Positions 23,405 to 35,545 of a stretch of DNA of 64,000 bases are shown here, one piece after another (the first letter of the stretch is position 1; each line of letters opens with the position of its first letter). The stretch is taken from positions 1,426,001-1,490,000 of the forward strand of contig WIUZ02000009.1 of NCBI GenBank assembly GCA_015956445.1. The letters run 5' to 3'. Source of the stretch: Thelephora terrestris. Lineage: Eukaryota; Basidiomycota; Agaricomycetes; Thelephorales; Thelephoraceae. Made by a program: the position numbers and the translations under genes. The notes beneath the pieces were generated by a model. That model was not told where the DNA came from and ran no database searches. It saw only the letters and a list, made by a program, of their open reading frames with translations.

Positions 23405-24744
23405 TCATTCAATGGCAGCATCTGATACCAAAACAAAGTCATCCATTGACAGCTGGTCCTTGGACTGCTGGACGCTTGCCAAAGCGGTCTGCGCAGAGGC
23501 GGAGCCTGCGCTTGGAGGGTATTTTTGCTCATCGGCGTCCAAACATTTGACGAGAATCCTATTGCAATATCAGATACGCACAAAGGTGGGACATGACGTC
23601 GACTCACTCAGAGGCACTTAACCCGTTGCCTGATGCAGCGTTCTGACGGATTTCAGTAAGGGTCTTGTCAACGGACGTCCAGAAGGTATCCGATGGATCT
23701 TTGTCATAAACCTGTCGCTGAAGGTGGTGGTTGAGTGAAATTTATAACCGAACCGGATGACAACGCGGCACTTACAAGAAGCGCGAAACGGACAGCAACG
23801 GCCACCGAGGCACTCATGTCGCTCCTAAACCACTTCTCAAAAGCCTTTGCCAATTCTTTGAGGAGGCCTGTGATGTGGAGCCTATCTTCAACGGAACGGC
23901 GAATCTAATACATGGCGATTAGCAAGTAATGAAGGGCAAGACGTAAACACTCGCCACATCCTTCACATCAGAGCGTGCGTATCGGCACGAGGCCTTGATC
24001 TTTGACCGAAGGACTTTGTACGCCTCACCCTCAAAGTATCTCTTGTTGGTTCCTGACTTGGAACGGAGCCAATTCTCCGAGGACGGCTCGTTGGGTTGGA
24101 CGTCCAGCGTGAAAAAAGAGGGACTCACAAGGACAATTGCTCCTGGGCCCGTTTTCAAGTCCTTTCCCAAGGCTCGATATCGTGACAAGCTGGGAGACAC
24201 GATGACGAGTCTCGCACGGTAATCTATTTTGTCCTACAACCGAAGGTCTCAGCAGTGTGTTACAGGCGATCATGGCAGGGTACCTTGGTCTTTTTTGGAA
24301 GGTCCAGTTTTTCGCCAGTCTGCGATCCATCCGTTGCCGCAGACTCGAGGCGCGAGTAAGCCTCACTCATTTTGATGAGTGTGGCTTGCTGATAGATCAG
24401 AGCTGACCTCATGTCAAGCTCAATGCGCCACGTCAACATTGTGAATACCTGGTGAGGGGAGGTAATACCTGACTAAACCGGATGAGCGAATTTTCCCCGT
24501 TGGCGGTGAGCCGAAGGTTACGGGCGGTATTGACGGCGAACACGGCGATTGTGTCACGAGAGTTCTGGGTGCTGGCTTGATGTTGAGTGTTTCGGTTTCC
24601 AGTGCTATCTTGCAACTCCTCGGGATCGGTATCTGATGACATTTCACCATCACCGCCTGAGGATGTCGAGGTGTTCTGTTGCGTTGGTGGTATCAATGAG
24701 GTGTTGGAGGTGTCAGAGATGATGTCACTGAGGAAGCTGCTCAT
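23405..24744 (-). CDS. Companion gene of the DNA transposon (352 aa, unknown)
   Basis: Six exons on minus (5' to 3'): 24744-24449, 24407-24284, 24233-23967, 23904-23776, 23711-23623, 23558-23405; introns 41, 50, 62, 64, 64 bases; phases agree throughout. The N-terminus is Ser/Thr/Gln-rich (SSFLSDIISDTSNTS). The core reads RARLVIVSPSLSRYRALGKD and GPGAIVLVSPSFF, and the tail ends SMDDFVLVSDAAIE. I recognise no domain. It shares the short 24745-24849 region as a divergent promoter with the transposase gene, and both genes lie inside the same terminal repeats, so it is probably the element's second protein rather than a host gene. The donor of the third intron could also be 9 bases downstream (GTGGCG). 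Confidence 0.65.
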
Positions 24745-24849
24745 CTTTGCAGAGGGGGACGGTGGAAGTGGGGGCCAGAGGTTGAGTCGAATGAAGTTTC
24801 ACTTGATCGGGTGCAGAGCCGGAGCCCGCCATTTCTGGACTTCGTTTCA

Positions 24850-27800
24850 ATGACTGACCGGCCTGGATCCCGTCGACTGAGAGCAGCGACACCAGATTGT
24901 GAGTGAGGCACTCATCGTATATGCTTATCGAGGCTTAGAGTTTGCAGGTCTCGAACGGATTCCATCTGGGAACGGAAAACGTTCCGATGACAGGTTTCGT
25001 TGTACCGTCTGTATCGAGTATGGGTCAGACAACGAATCAAAGACATTTACCCCAAACAATAAGACCGCCCACCTTCAGACCACGAAACACAGGGTTTTGT
25101 TGAACACCCGTGCGCGAAAACTGGAGGAGGTAGAATCAGCGCGGGAACAAGCTCAACTTCCGCATTCGGTCCTCCTTCCACTGCCGGAGTTTCCGTCGGC
25201 CCATCCCACCGATTCAGATGACGCAACATCTGATATGTTTAAAGGCTTTCGTCGTCTTGGCCTTGCCTTTCTCGATGAAAGTGGAGCACAATTAGAGTTC
25301 TCTGCGGGGGCTGACTCAAGCGACGAGCGTAATCGAACGGAAAACGAACAGGATGAGGCTCCTGAATTTGATCATTCAGATGAGTCTGAAAGCGATGTTG
25401 CCAGCCAAGAACCTGGATGGACCGCGCAAGACAGTGGTGACTATTGGCCGTATCCTTCGAAAACCGTTAGTGAAAAATTACGAGCATCAGATACTTTGGC
25501 ACTTACACAATGAGACACCAGATGCTCGTCCTGGATATTCTCGATAACATGCCACATCTAAGGCTCTCTGACGATCACATGAAAACAGTCTTGTGGATGC
25601 TCGAGGAACTGAATGTACCAGACACGCCAAGTTTTTATGCGCTTCGTGAAACACAAAAGAAGCTTGCGGAGGAGATGGATATTCAACCACGTGAGCATAT
25701 CTCTGCACTCGGACAGAAGTTCCACGCCGTTGCTCCGGAAGATCTGCTAGCGCTGGTCAGTGATCCTTCTCGTTGAAATCGAATGAACTACTCACAGTTC
25801 ACAGGACTGGGCCAACCCGCACGTGCGAAATTCAATGTGTTTGTACCCAGAGGTTACATCCTCAATCAGCGAGTCATGGCAGGCAGGGAAATGGCGTGAC
25901 GAGGTCCCTCTCGACGAGTTGTCACCGATGTGGGCAGACTGGGAATCCTCGCCAGAGCGACACTTCTATGTCAATGAAGTTGCGTGCACCAAGGCAGGGA
26001 AGTACATCTTGCCGAAGCGATGGATTGTTGTCAATAAAAAGGAGTACGCCGAATGCAATCCTGTCTACTTCAGCGAACGTGTAAGTTGTATGAGAGTCAG
26101 CCTAATCTACATGCTGAGACCTTGCCTATAGAGAGGGAGGTATCGAGTCAGAACGTCCGAAATCATCCGCGTTCCAGTGGATCACCTACAGTTGACCTTC
26201 CCTGAGATTGAGGCACTCGGATGCGGGGGGTTTCAAAGTGAGTGGGTCAATGTACATCTCAAAACCAATGATTGATGATTCAAAAAGATTTTAGCCCGAA
26301 CCCAGTCCAAACCGTTGCAAAAGGCAGACCGGTCTTCAGTCTCCGGGTCATGCTGTGGGCTGACGACGTATCTGGGAACCGGAGTAAACAATACAACCCA
26401 CACATCAACATTTATATGAAGAACTTGAACATACCTAGCGAGAAACTTAAACAGCAATTTTTTGTTCGGTTTTGTTCAACGTCACCCAACATGAGCTCCA
26501 ACGAACAGTTTCGAGCATTTCTTGAGAACTGGTAAGCTCTGCCCCTGTTGTGACCCACCATACACTCACACACCAACAGCAGCCATGAGAAATACATACC
26601 AGCGTATGATTGTCTACTCAAACGTGAAATTTTGTTTCGAATCTTCCCGCACCACCTACCGGCCGACAACCCACAACAGGCAGAGTTGGCATCAGGTATT
26701 GGCAGGAATGGGAACCTGAACTGTATCCGAGATAAATCAGGTGGAATGAAGGAACAAAAAGAGAGTAACGACGTTTACCATGCTTTGTTTGCTGTGAGTA
26801 ATCATGAAATTTCCCAATGTAAAAATGATTTAATTGAGTCCTCCTGAGCCTGGGAAAATTCGCAGGATGGTGCCAGAGACTGTGCAAATAATCAAGCAAC
26901 AGATTTATTTGGCGTGCGAGGGAATCGCATGCAAGGTTTCTGATCTTCAGACCGAGACCGGCATCAAAGACCGAACAGCACAATACTGGATTGACCGTGC
27001 ATTGGAACGGTCATCTGAGCTCATGCGGCAACGACTCCATGAACCAGAAACAAAAGACCCCCGTCTCGGAGGGAAACTGAAGCCAGATGAAAGAAAACAA
27101 ATCAAGCAGATGATCCATTCTGAGGTCTCGGCAGAGGTGAGACGATGGGTGATCGAGCAACCACCGGAACGGTTCAACGAAATTCCACAAGAATCATGTA
27201 AGAGTTATGTCCTCCCTGACAGCAGGACCCTAACCAAAACTCATTGGAATAGACCTTCGCAATGAACTCCGCCCAGGAGATCACTATAACATTTTGTTTG
27301 GGTTCTCAGGCATGTTCATTTCCATTAAATGCCTGACGCTTGTGCAACACATCTAAAATAGAATCTGTACAGGATTGGATCCTCATCAGGACTCGTCAAT
27401 TGACCTGCTTCACACAATACTCCTTGGTCTAGACAAGTATGTGTGGCATAAGACAAGCAGCGCCTGGAACGAGAGGAATGGAACACTCTTTGCATTGCGG
27501 ATGGATTTAGCATCCTCGTTAGATGGCTTAAGCGGGTCACGCGAGGATGCTCGGTACCTCATCAAATACAAGAACAATCTTGTTGGACGGCAATTCAAGT
27601 TCATCCAGCAACTGGCCGTTTTTCACCTACGTCGAGACATGTGCAATGACCTTGTCTTTGACCTGTGGAAAGCGACAGGTGAACTTGGAGCTTTGTTGTG
27701 GTACCCTATTATCAATAATATGGAACAATATCTGGTGAGTAAAAGATGGTACACCGTCCATTCGTGTGTAGATTCAACATTCTATAGGCTGATCTCAATG

Positions 27801-29125
27801 TTCTGATTGCAAATGTCCTCGATAATTGGGCGAAGATTGACGCGAACCGCATCATCAACAAAATGAAACTTCACGTTCTAACACACTTGCCTGAAGACGT
27901 CCAACGATTTGGCCCACCAGGCTTATATATTGTCGAAGGGTTTGAAGGCTGGAACCGAATCTGGTGGCTTTGCAAGGTTGAGCGGATTAAACATCTTTTG
28001 AGTGGCAGTTTTTGGCAGGACAAGAGCTCAAAGGCCTATGTTCAAGCAGGTAAAGCTGTGTGGGGAATGTTTGAATCCGACAAAAAGCTACAACGACGCC
28101 TTGGTTGGAACCAGGCGCCGGGCTTGGCACCTGGAAAGTTTGCCTCTCGGTTGAACCGTGCCAATCATTCTGACCTCACATCCATCGCATAGGCTCTGTC
28201 AAGTTTATACCTGCAAAGAAACAGCCCAAGAACTGTACATGGGATGAGCTCTTTGACTCTGGGACCATCCCACCACCATGCCCAGATGGTATCGCCGTTG
28301 ATGAGTGCCTGTCAATTGGTGAGAGCATCGTCGCAACATCGGGAGATGTCTGCAGGGTTGGCTCATGGGTGTTTTATCGTTCGACATATGTGCGCCATTC
28401 TACTATGCTCTGAAGGATGGTATGCTAATGGATGTTCGCGTGTTTTGTTACAGGCAGAGACATATGTCTCAGAGAACGGAGAAGAGTCGGTCCGCCATCG
28501 CACCATGATGGGCCGGATCTTCAAGATTGCAGCATCTAAAGCACGTGTAGAGCACGTTATCATGGAAGTATTTGATATCTTGGAATCCAGGGACCATCGG
28601 TACGGGATGCCCTCAATGCACGCAAGCACTGATCAAAGGTACCAGGCGATACCGCCATCTGTGAGTTGTGAATGACCGCCTGGCACAACGTCACGGCTCA
28701 TTGCTATCAACTAGAACGTGTCGTTCCTCTTTAACGCTCAACACGACTGCGAAGGTGGGGAGTGTGGATATGAAGTTGATGAGGTCAGCACACAGAACGG
28801 TCAACCGACTCGGAGAGCAAGGATCGAAAGGAAGATTATGCACTCAGCCCATGACAAATATTTCATCAACCTGCACGCTCTTCACAACGCGTGGCGACTT
28901 CGTGAAGTCCTGCCCCGAAACCTTACGGAACCTGTGCCTTATGTTGATAATCGTGAGGAATTCCACCACGAAATGGCAAGAAAATTGCAGAAGGCAAACC
29001 CAAAAAAGTGTGCGAGGGCGAAGGAGAAGGCGAAGGACACGCACGAACGAAAGAAGCGAGTGGTTGATTCAACAGGGGGAATCGAAGACGTGCAAAGTGA
29101 ATACGAAGTATTTCCAGCGTTGTGA
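24850..29125 (+). CDS. Transposase of CACTA/Plavaka-like DNA transposon
   Basis: About 14 exons: 24850-24898, 24948-25465, 25522-25755, 25805-26080, 26132-26237, 26288-26531, 26580-26793, 26849-27197, 27253-27301, 27362-27734, 27788-about 28140, about 28198-28389, 28454-28660, 28715-29125; roughly 1200 aa. Near the N-terminus is a zinc-finger-like FRCTVCIEYG...HLQTTKH. Blocks I know from this basidiomycete transposase family follow in order: VLDILDNMPHLRLSDDHMK, WADDVSGNRSKQYNPH, CSTSPNMSSNEQF, DLLHTILLGLDKYVWH, LKYKNNLVG-like IKYKNNLVGRQFK, LHVLTHLPEDVQRFGPP, and the C-terminal NAQHDCEGGECGYEVDE...YFINLHALHN. All junctions keep phase except exon 11/12 (28140-28200), where only a 36-base intron would fit; one lesion or an unusual intron may lie there. 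Confidence 0.82.
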
Positions 29126-29289
29126 TACCGCCCGATATCTCTGGAATCCAACTGTAGATATCAACAATATATTTGAAATTGTTTGATATGTTTGTAACAT
29201 CCGTATGTATCAACGAAGCATCTAATCCTGTGGATATCCCCAGACGTCACCTGGGACATCAACTGGTATCGATTTCGATCGGCCGTGTA

Positions 29290-30107
29290 ACCCAGAAAAA
29301 AACACCACATTTCTAAAATTTCCTCAGGGCTCCCCCAATGATGAGATGGACTACACAGAGTCCAGCACCCTTGCTTAAATACCATAGTAACCCATAGTGT
29401 CTTGGGAATAGAACCTCTCACATAGTTGTCTTTTGGTGTGAATATGAAAGGTGTCAGCAGACTAAATTTTAAAACCCTTTTTCAATCCTCTTTCTGTCCA
29501 ACTTGCTCTACTCTCCTTATGCTCATTCCCTTCTCTCTTCCTCCTGTTGCGACATCATTGCAATTTCTCTCAATGTTTTAGGCATCCACACTTCTTTACT
29601 CTTTCCTTCTCTTCACAATCCAGTCACTGGACATCAGAAATTTGGTGAATTAATAGTGTACTTCAGACTATCTACAGATGTTGGACTTACGGTGGCTATC
29701 CTGACTCATTGGGATCCCTAAGAACTCCCAAACTCCTCCTGACTCATCAGGACATCTCCCTCAACCCCTCCACCATCTTCCTTTCCATGGGGCAAAGAAT
29801 CCCAGTGTGCCCTGTCGTTGGTGCTGTAGATCTTGCAAACATCTTGTGAGCCTCCTGCAGCATCTTCACCTAGATCTTGATGGTTTCATGTGGGGTATCT
29901 CTCATCCTGATGTAAGCCTCCTTGTATAGGAAGGTGGTGGAACCTCCTGCATCATGACATCATCTGGATACTCCATTTTGAAAATTCTTGGGTATGGTGG
30001 GGGCACTGGAATCAGCTCCTGATTCACCTGAGGTGGATCCTCCATTTGATCAGTGGTCATGACCTCCATCCCAAAGGATTCTTCTCTGCTTTATCCCCAG
30101 GAGGAAT
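29290..30107. other. Decayed sequence, no intact gene
   Basis: On the minus strand, 29900-30090 shows a broken frame reading NQELIPVPPPYPRIFKMEYP, rich in Pro and acidic residues like the tails of proteins in the TGTCAGG-ended elements. Nothing intact is seen. The stretch is probably old transposon debris. Confidence 0.4.
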
Positions 30108-30243
30108 TGTCAGGGTTGAAGTCCTGCTTACTGTTTATGGGGTGCTAGAGGATTAGCAGGATGAGGAGTGTCATGTCTGGGCTTGATAAAGGGGGTTCCT
30201 GGAGTAGGTGGGAGAGAAGGGATGATGTAAAGGGTGAAGGGGG
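30108..30243 (-). mobile_element. Fragment of a TGTCAGG-ended element (end plus 3' of gene A)
   Basis: Begins TGTCAGGGTTGAAG, matching the termini of the palindromic element at 37871-42431. On minus it encodes the last residues of the gene A family (PPTPGTPFIKPRHDT and PANPLAPHKQ). It is cut at about 30244 by the old Copia LTR. The rest of this copy is not recognised. Confidence 0.75.
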
Positions 30244-30596
30244 TATTGAACCGGAGGTCTGTGCCCAGAAATGGGTCAACCGGCTCCACCGCTTCAAGTG
30301 AGAGCTGATGCCGGAGAGCGCTGAATAAGCAACCCAAAGGGACGGTGTCACATCAGTGACCCGATCAATTGGTATGACGCGTGCATGCCTTAAGCTGCCA
30401 CACGGACCCTGCATCAGTCACACTGTATAGTTGTGACACCAATAGAGTGGATAGATATATACCACGCATGTGTACATAGATAAATCAATTGCTTCTCTCT
30501 TCATCTCCTCCACTAGCAACTATAAGAATCTCCCCTCAGGTAAGACTTAGAGTATACCCATGTAGTAGTATAGTATTATACCCTACCTGCTCAAAA
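30244..30596 (+). repeat. 5' LTR of the old Copia copy
   Basis: Aligns along its length with the 353-base LTR of the young element, with numerous differences. It is followed directly by GGTTATGAGCTCAGGC, the diverged primer-binding site. Confidence 0.85.
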
Positions 30597-31518
30597 GGTT
30601 ATGAGCTCAGGCTACGCCCTGTGTTCCACTCTGCACCTCAAATGGCTGTGCTTGGACAGGCTCTAATCTTACCTCAGTGTGCTCTAAAGGCTGCCACTGT
30701 GCTACCCATTGCGCAAAAGGGGACTTAGAAAAGGTTGACTCCTCTAAGGGGATGAACCAGTGATCAGTCACGCTGAGCACAACTCATATTCACAGACCCC
30801 ACACTGAGTTGCTAGCCAACTCAAAGGGGTGGGTAGTCAATTAACATCTGCCGGTGGTACGGACTGAGGCGATAGAGCAATGGACCCCTCACTAAAAGTA
30901 ATCCCAAAGAAGGAAGATCACTTTCTTTCTTTTGCTGCTTGCACCCAAAAAGCATACATGAACTGATGACTCTTGTTTTGGGTGTAGGCACTTCCACCCC
31001 CTAAACAAAAGAAAAATGTTGTCTCAACTCACCTCTCTTGTCCCCATCCTCAAAGGTCCGAACTATCAACATTGGGCCCCTACCAAAAGAGCTTCTTAAT
31101 GGCACAAGAACAGTGGAGACTGATGAAGAAGGGAAAACCCACCAAGAAGGTGCGACCACCAGTAGCAGCCGTTCCTGCCACCGATGATGCTGAAGAAATT
31201 CCGGCACAGGAGGGCAGCACCATTGACGTTGACAAAGAAAAACTCAAAACGTGGGAGGATAACAACTCCATGGCCTTGGGAAACATCTTCCTAAGGCTAA
31301 GCCCCGACATCCAGGCAAAACACAATCTGAAGAGGATGCTGGTGCCTTATTCCAGGCGATTGGGGCGGAGTACAGAAAACCTGGGGTGATGGGAGTCTAT
31401 TCAGAGTCCAAAAGCACTCTGAATATACAGATTCCCGCCAATGCGGATCCTATCCTGGCAATCAACAAGATCATGGCCCATTTCAGCTGACTTTCCAAAG
31501 CCCAGGCAGAGATCCCGG

Positions 31519-33501
31519 TGAACTAGCTGAACACTCCGGGTAGTCGGATACCCTAAAAAGAGTGTACAAGCAGTTGAGGTGGGTACCGGTTGAGTGTTGA
31601 GTTCTGTACGACCACCGGAACAGAAGATCTGCTCAGAGATGCCCGAAGATGTCTGGAGAATCGCCGGGGAAGACCGCGACGACTAGAGTAAGCGCGAGAT
31701 TCGAGACAAAGCAGAGGGGGATAGGAACCGAGGTTGCGGAGAGTTGCGATAGAGAATCACCGCGAAGTCGTAAAGTAGCTGAGGTAGGCTTTGGTAGGAG
31801 CAAGAGATAAGACACAGAGAAGCCGAGAACTTGACTTGAGAACTGGAGAGCGAACTGGAGAACTGGAGAACTCGGACTGAAACTGAACTGGGGGATCTAA
31901 GTCGATGCATTCCAGGTTATCTAAGACACAGTATATAAAGGAAACCGAAGACTCTCCTAAATAGGCAGTGTCGAGATAGTCTGTGAGAGAGAAGGGAATG
32001 GAAAAGCGAAACTAAGAGGAGCTAGGTAAGAGGGGTAACTACTAGGGGGGAACGATGACGAAGGGGTGACGACGGCACGAGAGGAAGCCGTGTCATAAAG
32101 GAGAAAACGCAGGGGAACAGGAATCGAGAGTGGAAGATAGCAACGGAGGCAAATGCCCGGAGAACGGAACAGCGCGGGGAATGGAACTGATCGATCGACC
32201 GGGAAGTTCCGATCGATAACACTGGGGGCAAGGGGTCAAATACCCGGTGGGTACATGCTGAACACATTGTGATCACAGTCAATAAGTGATCACAATGTGC
32301 CCAGTGGGGAAAATTTGAATACATTCAAAATGTGCCTGGCCATGTGAGTCCAATGTGCCCAGTGGGCACATTTTGATTGTGATCACAATGTACCCATCAA
32401 TGTGATCTCAATGTGCCCACTGGGGACATTTTGATTGTGATCACAATGTACACATCAATGTGATCTCAATGTGCCTGCTGTGCACATTTTAATTGTGATC
32501 ACAATGTTCCCATCAATGTGTTCTCAATGTACCCAGCTCATTACATAATAGTTTCTTTCACAATGTTGTCCACAATGTGTCCAGCATGTGGCTGAGCCAC
32601 TCATTCAAACTTCTTTCACAAAGTATCCAGTGATGTGTCTAGAATGTGTACAGCCATACACATAGTGATTTCTTTGAAAGCTCATGGTGAAATCAAACAA
32701 TATTGAGATTACATTGTGATTACTTCAAAAGGAACCCCCTGGGGACATTATGGACACATCACTGGGTAATCTTTGAAAGAATTTTGAATGAGTGGCTCAG
32801 CCACATGCTGGACACATTGTGGACAACATTGTGAAAGAAACTATTATGCAATGAGCTGGGTACATTGAGAACACATTGATGGGAACATTGTGGTCACAAT
32901 CAAGGTGTGCACAGCAGGCACATTGAGATCACATTGATGTGTACATTGTGATTGCAATCAAAATGTCCCCAGTGGGCACATTGAGATCACATTGATGGGT
33001 ACATTGTGATCACAATCAAAATGTGCCTACTGGGCACATTGTGATCAATTGTTGACTGTGATCACAATGTGTTCAGCATGTACCCACCGGGTATTTGACC
33101 CCTTGTCCCCAGTGTAAGGAATCGTGGGGATGAGAGCGCAGAACGATGGGATAACCGGAGATCGATGGCGGGAGGAATCGCTAACAATAGATAGCCATGG
33201 CGAAGGGCTAGAACGAGAGTCGAAACGAGGTTGAAAGGTGAGGGGAACGAGGCGTCGGGGATATCAGAGTTCCGGAGGGTCGGATAGCGTGTGGCAGATG
33301 GCAGAACGCGAGGATTCAAAACAGGGTTCCCGAGGGGAGGTGCAAAGCGGGGAAGAATGTCTGAGGAACAATAGAGGCGGTCCGGTGATCAGGGTGAAGG
33401 TTGCCTCGAGGCAGTCACGAGGCCAAGAAGAGTCCGGAACTCAATGGAGTCGAACGACCAATAGGAAGGAATCGGAGATTGAGAGTTTCAACGTCGCGAC
33501 A
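31519..33501. mobile_element. LTR-like insert (TG...CA, 4-base duplication) in the old Copia copy
   Basis: Starts TGAACTAGCTGAAC and ends GTCGCGACA. CCGG stands on both sides (31515-31518 and 33502-33505), and gag-related sequence continues across it. Without the hairpin element nested in it, it is about 1.1 k. TG...CA ends, a short target duplication, no coding region and an internal TATATAAAGG at about 31932 make a solo LTR of another retroelement the simplest reading. Confidence 0.6.
32220..33114. mobile_element. CACTA-like hairpin (foldback) element, copy 1
   Basis: An 895-base near-complete palindrome. Ends are CACTGGGGGCAAGGGGTCA and its inverse (one base different), flanked by TAA on both sides (32217-32219 and 33115-33117). 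The arms are built of repeated blocks around CACAATGTG, ATGTGATC and CCCAGTGGG, so smaller palindromes nest inside the large one. No coding capacity. CACT- ends and a 3-base duplication point to mobilisation by a CACTA-type transposase. Confidence 0.88.
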
Positions 33502-34230
33502 CCGGACTTCATCAAAGCTATGATGATCCTATCCTGGATGCCACCCTCCTATGATTACCTTGCCCAGATCCTCTGTTAGGCTGACAGCATCAGCAATGTT
33601 AGTGTCGCTGACCTAAGGAAAATGGTCAAACTGGCCTGGGAGCAGAAGTCTAGCTCCTGTCGTCCCAGACAACAAGCCCAAAAGTTGTCCAATGTACAGC
33701 ACACCCCTGGAAACTGTCAGGCCGACATGACCTCTGCAGTTCAATAGTACTCTTACTATCCAAACCTATCGCAATAAAGGGTCAAACACACAGTAAGAAC
33801 CTTTATGCAAACCCAGGGATATTGGAAGTCTCTTCACAGACTTAGATAGAAGGGAGGAGAAAGATGGAGACAAGGGGTCTTCAGGCACTCTTGCTCTTAG
33901 CACACAGCAGAAGAGGTCACAGAGAGTCTGAGATAACAAATCTAAGGAAGTACAAGTATATACACTTCTTAGATTTGTGACGTGACAGTGACAAGTAACT
34001 ACACTAATGATACAAACACAGACAAACATGGTCTGTGCTTTACATTGTTTTCCCTCAATTTGCTGGAGAGTCAGGATGGCTAGGAGAGGGAAGGGTCGAG
34101 AGGGGGTCCAGTGGTTGTACAGTGCCAACAAGCTCCTCAGGAAAGCGTAGGGAATTGTCGGGATCAAGTAGGGAGCCAGAGCAGGCAAGAGGGAACCAGA
34201 GTGAACGATAGCGAGACAAAGCAGAAGATA

Positions 34231-34390
34231 GGGAAACTGGAGCGACAATAGGGAGACAATAGCAACAATAGGGAGACAATAGCAACAATAGGGAGACAAT
34301 AGCAACAATAGGGAGACAATAGCAACAATAGGGAGACAATAGCAACAATAGGGAGACAATAGCAACAATAGGGTGACAATAGTGATGATA
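34231..34390. repeat. 20-base minisatellite, 8 units
   Basis: Unit GGGAGACAATAGCAACAATA. Six identical copies occupy 34251-34370, with a degenerate unit on each side. Open minus-strand frames across it are repeats of the unit and not real genes. Confidence 0.95.
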
Positions 34391-34720
34391 GGGAAGCTTC
34401 TGGAGACGATAGGGAGACACAAAATCTCCCTATTAGATAGAGGGGGAACTCATCGCAACTCTGGGGAATGGGGAACAACTCCAGTCGATTTTTGATTCTT
34501 GTCTAGCTAAGACAAAGGGAGACATATATATATCTAAGGGATCTCTGAGAAAGCTAGGGGAAGGATGATTAAGAATCCATGATGCGATGGTGAAGTCACA
34601 GGGGATAGGGGAATAAGCATGGAGAATGAATAAGCAACGAAAGGAGGAGAACTGAGAAGAATAGGGGAACATCGCGAAGAGTCGGGAACATTGGGAGGTC
34701 GAGAACATCGGGGGGGGGGG

Positions 34721-34788
34721 TCGCAAACGTCGGGACATCGCAAACGTCGGGACATCGCAAACGTCGGGACATCACAAACGTCGGGACA
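34721..34788. repeat. 17-base tandem repeat, 4 units
   Basis: Unit TCGCAAACGTCGGGACA, three identical copies and one with a single change, preceded by a G-run. Confidence 0.93.
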
Positions 34789-34860
34789 TTGAAAACATCA
34801 GGACATCAGGATGGTCGGGATGGTCGGGAAGTGCGAGGAATGAAAAATGTGGGGAAACCT

Positions 34861-35545
34861 GTTGATCCAACAGCTGCAGGAATGCAGCCACGACAACGTG
34901 GTGACTAATGCTACAAATTATCAACTGATAAACGAAAGTATGGCGACCAATAGCAATTTGAGAGCATTACAAAGCAGTTACCACTGTGGGAAACAATAGT
35001 ACTGATTGTTCGTGATTTGGGCAGTACAGCGATGTGTCATGATCAGTCCCGCTGGTACTGCAAACAGTATCTCAAGCAATGCGCGCAGGTGCTGATTTTA
35101 AGGTACTTCCATCAGTCGCTTTCGGTGCACTTTGAGTCCAAAAAAAATGCCAACTTCAGTACAACATGGACTTGCGCTCAGACACAAAGTCACTGATTTA
35201 TCAGTATGGGCAGGCGCACTTTTGGGTACTTCACAACAGTAATAAATTCACTCAGGCATTGATGAATAATAAACAAAAAATCACTTTTATTGAATATTAA
35301 GAATACACGAGTATAGGAAATATATTAATTACTCGTCATGCTCCAAAAGTGTTAGAAACATCAGGGGAGGTATAAAAAACACAGATTCTTGTGCTCGACC
35401 CCATAACACTGACTCAGGGATCAAGCAAGCCTCAACCCAAGAGCTGAAACTTCAACTAAGGTAGGTCAGAATGTTCAGAGAAACCCAGTCTACAAACAAG
35501 AGTGGTCGGAAAAAGTTCCTGTCAAAAGAATTAAGCTGGACGTAC
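34861..35545. other. No gene seen
   Basis: AT-rich sequence between the tandem repeats and the bromodomain exon. No intact frame, repeat pair or element end is visible. Confidence 0.4.

Larger units (their letters stand above)
23131..29289. mobile_element. Two-gene DNA transposon with terminal inverted repeats
   Basis: The left end TACACGGCCAATCGGA (from 23131) and the reverse complement of the right end, TACACGGCCGATCGAA (up to 29289), match. The similarity continues imperfectly for about 55-60 bases, sharing GATGTC, ACGTC and GATAT blocks at the same spacing. The 6159-base unit contains two divergent genes: a large transposase-like gene on plus (24850-29125) and a 352-aa gene on minus (23405-24744), 105 bases apart. 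TA stands at both outer edges if the ends are taken as CACGG...CCGTG; no longer target duplication is visible. The coding blocks place it among the large basidiomycete transposons of CACTA/Plavaka type, with the exact superfamily uncertain. It looks whole or nearly whole. Confidence 0.75.
30244..33714 (+). mobile_element. Old Copia LTR retrotransposon copy, 5' part
   Basis: A diverged relative of the young Copia element at 44289. It has a 5' LTR (30244-30596), a primer-binding site, a leader and gag-related sequence from about 31015. It is broken in several places and ends at 33714, where a TGTCAGG-ended sequence begins; I do not see its pol region or 3' LTR. An LTR-like insert (31519-33501) lies inside its gag region. 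It is clearly older than the young copy, judging by many substitutions in LTR and gag. Confidence 0.85.
33715..34860. mobile_element. Left part of another TGTCAGG-ended element
   Basis: TGTCAGGCCGAC begins at 33715, exactly where the Copia gag similarity stops. The minus strand is CT-rich and has a TATA-like stretch and an ATGGTCTGTGC block like the promoter area of gene A in the palindromic element. No right end with matching duplication was found, so its extent is open; the gene at 37325 and the CT-rich region at 42700-43650 may belong to it. Confidence 0.45.

Noticed and set aside
32220-33114. CRISPR-like array of short repeats
   Set aside because: Repeats are palindromic, irregularly spaced and part of a hairpin transposon in a eukaryote.
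33766-34480. Long open frames rich in Leu/Ser/Pro/Tyr/Cys on the minus strand
   Set aside because: They are translations of the 20-base minisatellite in three frames; no selection on one frame.
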